64,000 bases of DNA. Origin: Lantana camara. Taxonomy: Eukaryota > Streptophyta > Magnoliopsida > Lamiales > Verbenaceae. Position numbers and translations under genes: made by a program. Location: NCBI GenBank assembly GCA_037501455.1, contig CM074862.1, forward strand, positions 61,411,501-61,475,500, read 5' to 3'. Under the pieces are notes generated by a model. That model was not told the origin of the DNA. It worked only from the letters and a program-made list of their open reading frames with translations, and ran no database searches. Shown in pieces: positions 36,044 through 47,700 of this stretch (within the stretch, counting starts at the first letter, position 1; every line of letters starts with the position of its first letter).

Positions 36044-38086
36044 AGTAAGAGCAACTTGATCATATAAACATACAAAGTTATTGTAGGTAGATGGGTTGCT
36101 TGATACAAATAAAGAGTGCATTTAATTCACTTAAGATCATACTTTACAACTTCACAACATGTTTGGTACACAAGCTCAAGTCACATTTATAGTTTCATAA
36201 ATATTACACTTACATCCCCTAAGTCATTTATAAAAGTTTAGAATTATTACACATACATCCCCTTAGTTGATTACTAAGCATAATTGTTCGTTTAAAGTGT
36301 TTATACAATTATTCAACTAGGAATTAATTACTTACAAACATGACAATTATCAATTTATCGTAATTCATAATATTCCATTTTCGAGTAATAAGAGTAAATC
36401 AAGATATTACAATTCTAACTCCTATCATGCATCAAGTCTTAAGTTGTTCAAGCATCGTTCATGTATCTAAATTTTTATTTGAAACACAATTTACAACAAA
36501 CATAACATTGAGAACGTCTCAAATTCATATAGAGAAATCACAACATGTTCGTTCTTCTAAAATATCATTCAAGTTCATTTAGTCACATAAGAGATTAGTT
36601 TCTAGATATTACACTAACACCCCTTCATATCTAAACACATAGCATAAATTTATCACATCGGGATTCAAATTGTAAATCGAAACATTCATGCATATCACAA
36701 TCCATTTAATACATGTTTTCGTATACGATTGGAATACATCTCGATCAACAAACCAACAATAACAAATTTATTTGCACTTAAAACAATTAATTCAAATAAT
36801 CACAATTACGCAAAATAATTCATAATAAATAGATCAAGTGTCCGATTAACGAACGAAAAGTGGTGTTGGACTCACTGCATCGAGACTGACATTCTGCCCA
36901 AAAGTCGCTAGAGTGCCGCCACCGGAGCCACCGGAAAGTCATCGGGCCGCCACCGAAAGTTGCCGGAAAAATCCCCAAAAATTACCCGAGAAAGTAGTCC
37001 TCGTGCTCGCTCCAAATCCTCAATCAATTTCTGAAAATTCCAAGCCAATCTCCCTAGATCTTAAATCCAAGAATATGAAAACCCCAAAAACTTCAAAATC
37101 AAATTACTTCCAATCCGGTGAACGAAAATGAAATCCGTAAAAAGCATCGACTTACCCATGACAAGCTCTTCGAAACCGCCAAGTCGAATGCCACAAAAAG
37201 TGGCCAAAAAACACCGAACGCGACTGCTACAGTTGCGTGCCGCCGCCGCACCTTCAGGCGGCCCGTGTGCCACCACCTCCACTCCGATGCTCATGCCACC
37301 GGCCCAAAATTGACTCTCAATGATAAGACCTTCAGATCGGTACCTCGTCCACCCAAAACCGCAGCCGGAATCACCAGAAACGACCGGCGAAGTTTGCCCA
37401 GATCCACCACCAACGGCGTCAGCTTCGGGCGGCTCGTGTCGCACCACCACTACCAAGTTGTAGATCTCATCGAGACGTTTGATTTGCATACCAATTTTGC
37501 TAGATTCCGATGTCGGAGGAGGCCGTACGAGGCTATCGAAGTTGTTGCCGCAATCCAGTCACGAATTTCCGAACTTGGAGCAGTTACGTCTGAAAATCGT
37601 AGATATCTCCTCCACCGTTGGTCGTTTGGCCAAGATCTTTGTGCCATCGTGATCCTGTCGTCGAGCTCTTCAAAATGGACTACTCATTCATCGAATTCCG
37701 TCGAGAAACGGCCAAGTTAAGATTAGTGTGTGTTTTAGGTGTAGTATGTGTGCGGGAATGAGAGAGAGAGAAAACCAAGAGAGAGAAGAGGAAATTTGGA
37801 GAAATGTGTCTTGTGCACAAGCTATATACAACCGGGTATCTTTGTCGCGTAGCAAAGAGTAATAGCGCGTACAAATAATCGTAAATAAAATTGGTAAAGT
37901 TACGAATAAACATTCAAGCTCCGAATTAATTTTATAAATTAAAATGAAATAGAGAGAGATTTACCAATTAGAGTTTAATTCAATTTAATTTTAGAAACCT
38001 TTCGTACAATTTAACGACACTTCGTAAACACATGATTGACAATTAATCTCAAGGTATTCAAGTAAACCGAAATTAAAAAAGTTAAG
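36044..38086 (-). mobile_element. T' segment 2
   Basis: Continues the T-family LTR on the minus strand. Includes the GC-rich transcribed part (about 36890-37720), conserved donors (minus-strand ATGG|GTAAGT near 37150 and GCA|GTGAGTCC near 36878), and a TATA box (TATATAG on the minus strand near 37822-37828) followed by a CT-rich tract. It ends at the TTAAG target site (38082-38086). A 200-codon plus-strand frame here is antisense to the LTR and not believed. Confidence 0.85.
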
Positions 38087-38600
38087 TGTGACGCCCCATT
38101 TTCTCGAAGGACGTCCCTACGACATTAACAAGTAAGTCTCTATACTTATGTGTGTTTAATTTAAGAGTTCTTGAATTATGTGATTTAATGTAAATTCAAT
38201 TTAATATGTGTTCATTCGAATTATTCTAAAATTAATTGCCAACTTGATTAATTACGCGCATATTTAACCCTAACTGTCTAATTTGATTTAATTCAAATTT
38301 ATTCCATGAAATAATTATCAAGTTGATTTTAAATCCATCATGTTACTTAACTTGTTTAATTTCGGTTTACTTAAATTCCTGGAGATTAAATGTCAATCAT
38401 GTGTTTACGAAGTGTCGTTAAATTGTACGAAAGGTTTCTAAAATTAAAGTGAATTAAACTCTAATTGGTAAATCTCCCTCTTTCATTGTAATTTATAAAA
38501 TTAATTCGTAGCTTGAATGTTTATTCGTAACTTTACCAATTTTATTTACGATTATTTGTACGCGATATTTCTCCTTGCTACCAATAAGGATACCCGGTTG

Positions 38601-38607
38601 TATATAG
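38601..38607 (+). promoter_or_regulatory. T LTR 1 TATA box
   Basis: TATATAG, followed 30 bp later by CACAAGACACATTTC and a pyrimidine-rich patch, a common plant core-promoter layout. Same site at 45251 and 51901. Confidence 0.65.
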
Positions 38608-39702
38608 CTTGTGCACAAGACACATTTCTCCCAATCCCTTTTCTCTCTCTCTCTCTCCTCTCCCACTCTCTCCTCCCATTCTGGTACTATGCGCGGCTTT
38701 GGTTACGAGCCCATAACTCGATCGTTTCTCGACGGAATTCAATAAATGAATAGTCCATTTCGATTATCTCGGCGAGACATAAGCAAGAGTACCAATTTCA
38801 TGGCCTAACGACGAACGGTGGCGGAGTTATGGCCGGATTTCAGTAGCAGCGGCGGAGCTGTCAGACCGCCGCCACTTCGCCGGTGTTTCGCGGCGTTTTC
38901 CGGCCACCTCCTTGTTACACGCGCCGGAGACCAAGAAAGAGGACATCCTGGCGCATCGGTTGATGTCGGCGGTGCAGCCATCGGAGCAGCGACGACGCCG
39001 CACGCGCCGCCTGAAGCTCGCGGCGGCGGCAGCGGTTCCCGTAGCGGCGCGATTCCGCCGCCTTCCGGCGGTGGTTTTCAATGGCGCTTGATGGTTTCCA
39101 AGGTTTTTCGACCCCCTGAGTTCATTTTCGGCATCAATTTCACCAGATCTTGGCCGTAGGTGGTGGTTCCGGCGACGTGGGCGGCGGCAGAAACTTTGGC
39201 GGCCAACGGGGGCCTTTTCCGGGCATCTTTTGGTCTCGGGCTCTTCACGAAAGTTGTTTGGAACGACGAGAACTAGTGGGCTGTGATCAGGCGACTCCAG
39301 ATTCGGTGGTTTGGCGGTGGATTGCGGCGGCAAAGTGGGGGTGCAATGGCGACGCTAGCTCCGAGGATTTTTCCGACGAGCTACCTTAGGGCTTTCGAAG
39401 AGCTCGTCATGGGTAAGACAATGGCTTTTACGGATCGCATGTTGGTTCACCGGTTTGGAAGTAATTTGAGTTTGAAGATTTAGGGTTTTCGTGTTCGTAG
39501 ATCTGAAATTGGAGGAGATTGACTTGGAATTTCCAAAAATTGATCGAGGATTCGGAACGGGCACGAAGACTTCGTTCAGGAATGATTTTTTGGGATTTTT
39601 CCGGCGACCTTCGGCGGAGGCCCGACGGCGGTCCGGCCAAATTTCGACAGCTACAATGGTGGCGTTCCGGCGGCATCTGGCCAGAATGTTCGTCTCGTTG
39701 TG

Positions 39703-41794
39703 GTGAGTTCAACGCCACTTTCCGTTCATTAATCGGACACTCGATCTATTTATTACGAATTATTTTACGTAATTGTGATTATTTGAATTAATTGTTTTAA
39801 GTGCAAATAAATTGGTTATTGTTGGTTTGTTGATCGAGATGTATTTCAATCGTATATGAAAACATGTATTGAATGGATTGTGATATGTATGAATGTTTCG
39901 ATTTACAATTTGAATCCCGATGTGATGAATTTATGCTATGTGTTTAGATATGAAGGGGTGTTAGTGTAATATTTAGAAACTAATCTTTTATGTGACTAAA
40001 TGAACTTGAATGATATTTTAGAAGAAGGAACATGTTGTGATTTCTCTATATGGATTTGAGGCGTTCTCAATGTTATGTTTGTTGTAAATTGTTTTTCCAA
40101 TATTAAATTTAGATACATGAAAGATACTTGAACAACTTGAGACTTTATGCATGATAGGAGTTAGAATTGTAATATCTTGATTTACTCTTATTACTTGAAA
40201 ATGGTATATTATGAATTACGATAAATTGATAATTTTCATGCTTGTAAGTAATTAATTCCTAGTTGAATAATTGTATAAACACTTTAAATGAACAATTATG
40301 TTTAGCAATCAACTAAGGGGATGTATGTGTAATAATTCTAAACTTTTATAAATAACTTAGGGGATGTAACTGTAATATTTATGAAACTATGAATGTGACT
40401 TGAGCTTGTGTACCAAACATGTTTTGAAGTTATAAAGTATGATCTTAAGTGAATTAGATGCACTCTTTATTTGTATCAAGCATGCCATCTACGTACAACA
40501 AGTTTGTATGTTTATATGATCAAGTTGCTCTTAATTATGCACTTTATAACTCGACATGAACTTGATGCTTAATTCTAATATTATAATTGAACCCTGTGAC
40601 ATTGGATGATTTAATATGCATTTTGTGAATACATTGACTTCCTAAATTGATCTTGAATCTTTGGATATGGAATTGCATGATGGTTGCTTGTAAATATGAC
40701 CTTGTTGAGCATTGATATGCCTTGAATGACCACGACACCTTATCCAAGCACAACATGAACACTTATACATAACCACGATCATGTTGAGCAACGCCGTGCG
40801 TCTTGTTTGGTTCATATAGAGTCTAAGTATGGGCTTCTGTATGTCTTGTCACATAGTTTGGTGGTACCGGTGGGCCCGAGGTTTAGAGTGTTTGGCCCTT
40901 CACACTCTCAGACTCTACTTTCACGAGGTGAGGTTTAGGATTTTGTATAGTTATGCGACCTATGGCCTTAATATGCTGATTTCAACCCCTGCATGCGAGT
41001 ATATCTATTATATACGTACGTGTTAGCTATGATACGTTTATGACCTTGTGAAACAACTCTGTTTTGGAAAATTAGATATGAAAGCATATGTAAGCTGTTT
41101 TGAAAAGTATGTTACGTTATGTTCTGTAGCGAGTTGGCCATGAAATATTGGCATCTGTATGTATGTATGTTTGTATGTGGATCAGTGGAGCTATGGGTAA
41201 GGAGCCCCCGGGACGGTTAGGGCCATCGGGGATATACCTGTGCGTAGTTCCATGGAGCTATGGGTAAGGAGCCCCCGAGACTGTTAAGTCCATCGGGGAT
41301 ATACCTGTGCGTAGTTCCATTTGAGATATCATTGCGCGACCTTAGGGTGATGAGGGAGACGTGGTATCTTGAGCCTTCGGCTAAGGCCGGGGAGGACTCT
41401 TGTGGGTTCGCTACCCCTTGAGGGTGTGTATGTTCTAGATGGTTTGGGGACGGCACATCCCCTCCATTATTGGTGTAAAGGTTGGATTGATTTTGTATTT
41501 TATGTTCTGATATGTTCTGAGGAGTAAAGGTTGGAAGCTCGTATTCGCCGAGCATGTGATCTGTTCTGTCTGGGAATCATGAATCGAGATAGAGTTTCTG
41601 AAATGTTTTCAAAAACTTATACTTATAACTATCTTTTGGGTACTTTTGGAAATATCTTTGGTATGCAACACCTATCTCCGGTTCATGAGTCCACCCTTCT
41701 AATATGTGCTATGCTCTATATATATACAGTGGGTGTGCGTTAGCCCCCTCACTCAGTCAGTTGACTGACACCTCATTTTATCTTTTAGTTGCAG
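39703..41794 (+). other. Candidate LTR-embedded intron of T
   Basis: Donor TTGTG|GTGAGTTC at 39702/39703, where composition changes sharply from GC-rich to AT-rich. An alternative upstream donor ATGG|GTAAGA is at 39412/39413. Acceptor TTTTAGTTGCAG|GT at 41794/41795, just after the AGTC/GACT hairpin. Conserved in LTR 2, LTR 3 and T'. Splicing is inferred. Confidence 0.45.
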
Positions 41795-42335
41795 GTTTCT
41801 TTTGGCTTGAGCTAGGCGGATGTGAGTCTTCTAGGTCACACTTGTCAGTTTAGTTGGTGTTAAGATGTATTTGTCACATACTCTATCTATGTTACGTATT
41901 CTTATCTGCTTTTGGAGATTATGTTTTTTAACCCGTGTGGGGTTAGTATGCTAGCATTTGGATGTAATTAGCTATTCTGCGGATACTTATATTGGTTTAT
42001 TATGTTGCGATGATTTGAGATTCGGGACTAGGTATCTATGCTAGTCGAACCCATCACCTGTTATGTATGCTGATATTCGGGACTAGGTATCTATGCTAGT
42101 TGAACCCGTCACTTATTTTGTACGTTGATTTAATTGCTTCCGCTATCTGATGATAATTGTTTAAATTGCTTCCGCGCTCTGAGTCTATCGAGTTAGATCC
42201 GCCTAGCCTAGTGTTTGAGTTGGTCTCCCGTTCGCTTCGATTCGGATTCAGGCACGGACTTTCCATTTCGTGACCGGATCTGGGTCTTAGTGCGGGGGAC
42301 GTGGCATCCTCCGTTTGGGGTGTTACATCCTTAAG

Positions 42336-42347
42336 TGGTATCAGAGC
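42336..42347 (+). other. T primer-binding site 1 (tRNA-iMet)
   Basis: TGGTATCAGAGC, 8 nt after LTR 1. Confidence 0.95.
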
Positions 42348-44040
42348 TCTAGGTTGCAAAACCGAGCTCTTGAGTCGTGTTGAGTCTGTCTAGGTCGTAC
42401 GGCATAGGAGTAACTGCGCATTGCATTTGGTTGACTTGATACTTTTACCCTTCGGCATGAATTATTTCGTGATTATATGATTGTGTGCACATTGCGACTT
42501 TGATTATGCAACATCTTATTTTATGTGCTTTATAAATTGCAACTAATTGTTGCATTTACGTGATATACGTGTTACATTTCATTTGCATCTCTAATCCGCA
42601 TGCATCGAATTTAGTGTTTGAATTTCAGGGTGCCCTACGAGTCAACACTGAGATTTCCCTTCGTTAACACTACCTATTAGCACTACAACAAAAACACGCC
42701 ATGATTCAAAGATGAAATGATTCTTTACCAAGAACAATGTTTATGGAAAGGTTCTGAGTTGAAGGAATAAGATTGCTATAATGACTTACTACCTTAAAGT
42801 CAATCGAAAGATGAAGTTTGACGAATTCTAACCTTGAGGATTTGTTCATTTGGAAGTAGTCACCTTGTTGAGGAAATGAGTCAATGGAGGAGAGTATGAT
42901 CAAGTAGAACCATTTTGAAGGACTTTGATGAACTTTCGCCTTGACGATTCGTTTATTTGGGAGTAGTCACCTTGTCGATGGAAACGAGTTAAGGTAGAAG
43001 AATCCAATCAAATAAGATTCGATCAAGTTCAAGGGATGTGGATAAGTAACCATGTTACTTAAGCAACGAGCTACAAGCCATCGGTGAGTGTTGAAGGTTT
43101 TGGTGCCGTTTAGAGTTAACGAACGACAAGGCAAGATTGGTTGTTAGCTCTTTGGGTGTTTCTTCAAGATGAGATGGAAGACACTGTTGATATGGGAATA
43201 GAACAGTTAGATGCCGAAAGACTTTATCCAAGTTTCAGAACCATATACCATGGATTGCTTTGGGAAATGATTAATACCACTAGCGCCGAACTTAGCTCTG
43301 AGATAGATTTCTGATTGACGACCGATTTATGGGCAATTCATTGAGGATGTGCAGATCAAGGGTTAACACATAAGTCAGAGTTCGTGAAGGAGATTGTGGA
43401 TGATTCTAGTTGAGCAAGGATTACTGTCTAGTAAGGGGTTTGGTGATAAACGAGCATTGTTGAGTTACCATTTTATGAAAAGACTCAAGACAAAGAAGTT
43501 CAGATGACGAGGGTTGCATCATTGTCGGCTTAACCAACTCCTACCGCTTCATCTTGACTTTTTTGTCAAGACTTTTACACTTTGGTTAACGGTACGCCAA
43601 ACATTTATGGCATTTACATACATGCATCGTTTAAATACTCTCACCTTGTTTTGCTTGATGTGGGTGATGACTATTGCTATTTTAATTGTGATAACTTGGA
43701 CACCTGATCTAGCATTTATAAATTGAAATTTCTACCTGTTTTGAACTGCTGCTGAAATGAATGGGTTATGTACTTATGTGAACTATTCATGCTTATGTGA
43801 TTTAAAACTCTCTTGACTGCTCACTAACTTCCCATATAACATACATACATACTGTAACCTTGTTTTATAGGGATTCCATCGCGATATCCCCCTTGAGTTG
43901 AGGTATGAGCGTTGAATCTATGCTCAAGGGACACCGATATCAGTTGTATAAGGTATACCAAACATGCATCGCTTACTTTTCGTCAAGTGTTACTATGATG
44001 TGTGTATGTATGAACAACTGATCAGTGGATTTATGTGTAA

Positions 44041-44411
44041 GAGAGACCTTAGGTTCCCTCTTTTTACGTGTTGGAGAGATGTAGGATTCTCTCTATTTTT
44101 GTGGTAGAATGATGTTGGAATCTTTCTAAGTTTTGTGCGCGAGAGATGTTGGATTCTCTTGTACTCAGATATTTAGGGATGCTGGATTCTCTTGAATCTA
44201 GGGGTTTGAGGAATGCTGGATTTTCTCAAACTAGAATGTTGGGAGATGTTGGAATCTGCCCGACCTAGGTTGAGAGACGGGGTTCTCTCAATTATGTGCT
44301 TGAGAGACGGGGTTCTCTCAATTACGTGCAAGAGAGATGGGGTTCTCTCTCTTATGGGTGCTGAGGGACGGGGTTCTCTCACTTACGTGTTGAGAGATGG
44401 GATTCTCTCTT
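44041..44411 (+). repeat. Tandem hairpin array 1
   Basis: About twelve short inverted repeats at roughly 30-bp spacing, each with a stem of 6-10 bp and a G-rich or GTTGG loop. Examples: TTGAGAGA/TCTCTCAA (44270-44291, 44300-44321), AAGAGAGA/TCTCTCTT (44330-44353), TTTGAGGAA/TTTCTCAAA (44205-44230), GTTGGGAGAT/ATCTGCCCGAC (44238-44264, one bulge). Several arm pairs differ from each other yet still pair. It lies about 0.3 kb before the 3' LTR. The fortuitous 69- and 76-codon frames are by-products. Confidence 0.85.
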
Positions 44412-44723
44412 ATTTGTTGTGGTTTCGTTACGCGTTGTTCTGACTACGGGTTGCAAGTGGCGAGTCTGAGATGACATCAAGGTTGGGTGCAGTTGCAGCT
44501 ATCAGATCATGGGAATGACCGACCGAGTTCGAAACAACTCACGAATCAAGTACTCGCACGGACCTCGACTATAACAAGACATCCTAAAGGCGGTTCGGTG
44601 TAGATGGCAGGAGTAAGCCTCACCATTAAAGTTATGATCTTACGTGAGTTCCGGAGAAGGGTTGGAGCACTACTACTCGAGGATCTACATTTTTACAGTG
44701 GAACCTGGGGACCAGGTTCTCTT

Positions 44724-44735
44724 AAGGGGGGAAGG
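44724..44735 (+). other. T polypurine tract 1
   Basis: AAGGGGGGAAGG immediately before LTR 2. Confidence 0.85.
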
Positions 44736-44736
44736 T

Positions 44737-47700
44737 TGTGACGCCCCGTTTTCTCGAAGGACGTCCCTACGACATTAACAAGTAAGTCTCTATACTTATG
44801 TGTGTTAATTTAAGAGTTCTTGAATTATGTGATTTAATGTAAATTCAATTTAATATGTGTTCATTCGAATTATTCTAAGATTAATTGCCAACTTGATTAA
44901 TTACGCGCATATTTAACCCTAACTGTCTAATTTGATTTAATTCAAATTTATTCCATGAAATAATTGTCAAGTTGATTTTAAATCCACCATGTTACTTAAC
45001 TTGTTTAATTTCGGTTTACTTAAATTCCTTGAGATTAAATGTCAATCATGTGTTTACGAAGTGTCGTTAAATTGTACGAAAGGTTTCTAAAATTAAATTG
45101 AATTAAACTCTAATTGGTAAATCTCCCTCTTTCATTGTAATTTATAAAATTAATTCGTAGCTTGAATGTTTATTCGTAACTTTACCAATTTTATTTACGA
45201 TTATTTGTACGCGATATTTCTCCTTGCTACGCGATAAGGATACCCGGTTGTATATAGCTTGTGCACAAGACACATTTCTCCCAAACCCTTTTCTCTCTCT
45301 CTCTCTCCTCTCCCACTCTCTCTTTCCCGCTGGTACTATGCGCGGCTTCGGTTACGAGCTCATAACTCGATCGTTTCTCGATGGAATTCAACAAACGAAT
45401 AGTCCATTTCGATTATCTCGGCGAGACGTACGCAAGTGTACCAATTTCATAGCCTAACAACGAACGTTGGTGGAGTTATAGCTGGATTTCAGTATCAGCG
45501 GCGGAGCTGTCAGACCGCCGCCACTCGCCGGTGTTTCGCGGCGTTTTTCGGCCACCTCCTTGTTACACGCGCCGGAGACCAAGAAAGAGGACATCCTGGC
45601 GCATCGGTTGACGTCGGCAGCGTGGCCATCGGAGCAGCGACGGCGCTGCACGCGCCACCTGAAGCTCGCGGCGGCGGCGGCGGTTCCTGTAGCGGCGCGA
45701 TTCCGCCGCCTTCCGGCGGTGGTTTTCGACGGGGCTTGATGGTTTCCAAGGTTTTTCGACCCCCTGAGTTCATTTCCGGCATCAATTTCACCAGATCTTG
45801 GTCGTAGGTGGTGGTTCCGGCGACGTGGGCGGCGGCAGAAACTTCGGCGGCCAACGGGGGCCTTTTCCGGGCATCTTTTGGTCTTGGGCTCTTCACGAAA
45901 GTTGTTTGGAACGACGATAACTAGTGGCCTGGGATCAGGCCACTCCAGATTCGGTGGTTTGGCGGCGGATCGCGGCGGCAAAGTGGCGGTGCAATGGCGG
46001 CGCTAGCTCCGAGGATTTTTCCGGCGAGCTACCTTAGGGCTTTCGAAGAGCTCGTCATGGGTAAGACAATGGCTTTTACGGATCGCATTTTGGTTCACCG
46101 GTTTGGAAGTAATTTGAGTTTGAAGATTTAGGGTTTTCGTGTTCATAGATCTGAAATTGGAGGAGATTGACTTGGAATTTCCAAAAATTGATCGAGGATT
46201 CGGAACGGGCACGAAGACTTCATTCAGGAATGATTTTTCGGGATTTTTCCGGCGACCTTCGGCGGCGGCCGGGCGGCGGTCCGGCCAAATTCCGGTAGCT
46301 ACAGTGGTGGAGTTCCGGCGGCGTTTGGTCAGAATGTTCATCTCGTTGTGGTGAGTTCAACGCCACTTTCCGTTCGCTAATCGGACACTCGATCTATTTA
46401 TTACGAATTATTTTGCGTAATTGTGATTATTTGAATTAATTGTTTTAAGTGCAAATAAGTTGGTTATTGTTGGTTTGTTGATCGAGATGTATTCCAATCG
46501 TATATGAAAACATGTATTGAATGGATTGTGATATGTATGAATGTTTCGATTTACAATTTGAATCCCGATGTGATGAATTTATGCTATATGTTTAGATATG
46601 AAGGGGTGTTAGTGTAATATTTAGAAACTAATCTTTTATGTGACTAAATGAACTTGAATGATATTTTAGAAGAACGAACATGTTGTGATTTCTCTATATG
46701 GATTTGAGACGTTCTCAATGTTATGTTTGTTGTAAATTGTGTTTCCAATATTAAATTTAGATACATGAAGGATGCTTGAACAACTTGAGACTTTATGCAT
46801 GATAGGAGTTAGAATTATAAAATCTTGATTTACTCTTATTACTTGAAAATGGTATATTATGAATTACGATAAATTGATAATTGTCATGCTTGTAAGTAAT
46901 TAATTCCTAGTTGAATAATTGTATAAACACTTTAAATGAACAATTATGTTTAGCAATCGACTTAGGGGATGTATGTGTAATAATTTTAAACTTTTATAAA
47001 TAACTCAGGGGATGTAACTGTAATATTTATGAAACTATGAATGTGACTTAAGCTTGTGTACCAAACATGTTGTGAAGTTGTAAAGTATGATCTTAAGTGA
47101 ATTAGATGCACTCTTTATTTGTATCAAGCTTGCCATCTACGTACAACGACTTTGTATGTTTATATGATCAAGTTGCTCTTAATTATGCACTTTATAACTC
47201 GACATGAACTTGATGCTTAATTCTAATATTATAATTGAACCCTGTGACATTGGATGATTTAATATGCATTTTGTGAATACATTGACTTCCTAAATTGATC
47301 TTGAATCTTTGGATATGGAATGGCGTGATGGTTGCGTGTAAATATGACCTTGTTGAGCATTGATATGCCTTGAATGACCACGACACCTTATCCAAGCACA
47401 ACATGAACACTTATACATAACCACGATCATGTTGAGCAACGCCGTGCGTCTTGTTTGGTTCATATAGAGTCTAAGTATGGGCTTCTGTATATCTTGTCAC
47501 AGAGTTTGGTGGTACCGGTGGGCCCGAGGTTTAGAGTGTTTGGCCCTTCACACTCTCAGACTCTACTTTCACGAGGTGAGGTTTAGGATTTTGTATAGTT
47601 ATGCGACCTATGGCCTTAATATGCTGATTTCAACCCCTGCATGCGAGTATATCTATTATATACGTACGTGTTGGCTATGATATGTTTATGACCTTGTGAA

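Larger units (their letters stand above)
38087..42327 (+). mobile_element. T LTR 1
   Basis: TGTGACGCCCC to GGGGTGTTACA. TATA box TATATAG at 38601, then a CT-rich tract (38640-38680), then a GC-rich stretch (38810-39700), then AT-rich intron-like sequence. A 63-bp unit is tandemly duplicated at about 41185-41320 and a shorter unit at 42020-42110. Hairpin TCAGTCA-GT-TGACTGA at 41753-41768. It differs from LTRs 2 and 3 at several shared markers, for example near 38585 and 38680. Confidence 0.95.
42328..44736 (+). mobile_element. T internal region 1 (non-coding)
   Basis: Spacer TCCTTAAG, primer site, then about 2.3 kb without any gag, protease, integrase, RT or RNase H motif that I can recognise. 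It includes two related segments about 115 bp apart (GTAGTCACCTTGT at about 42855 and 42963) and a hairpin array near its 3' end. It probably relies on proteins of an autonomous relative. The 70-codon frame 43514-43726 has no recognisable features. Confidence 0.85.

Noticed and set aside
37118..37720. 200-codon plus-strand frame in T'
   Set aside because: Antisense to the T' LTR, in the same GC-rich stretch, and not preserved in the other T copies.
38827..39333. Minus-strand frames of 168, 175 and 168 codons at the same place in the three T LTRs, and 97-123-codon plus-strand frames overlapping them
   Set aside because: All lie in a GC-rich stretch where both strands stay open by composition. 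The products are Arg/Pro/Ala-rich with no domain, and the minus frame is antisense to the LTR promoter. T' does not keep the same frame.
43514..43726. 70-codon frame kept in both T internal regions (also 50163-50375)
   Set aside because: The two internal regions are near-identical recent duplicates, so shared openness carries no weight, and no known motif is present.
44041..44411. Possible CRISPR array
   Set aside because: The repeats are about 30 bp apart, imperfect, with no unique spacers, and lie in a plant retrotransposon.
44173..44443. Repetitive frames of 69 and 76 codons on both strands
   Set aside because: They are readings of the hairpin array; the repeat unit explains the peptide repeats on both strands.
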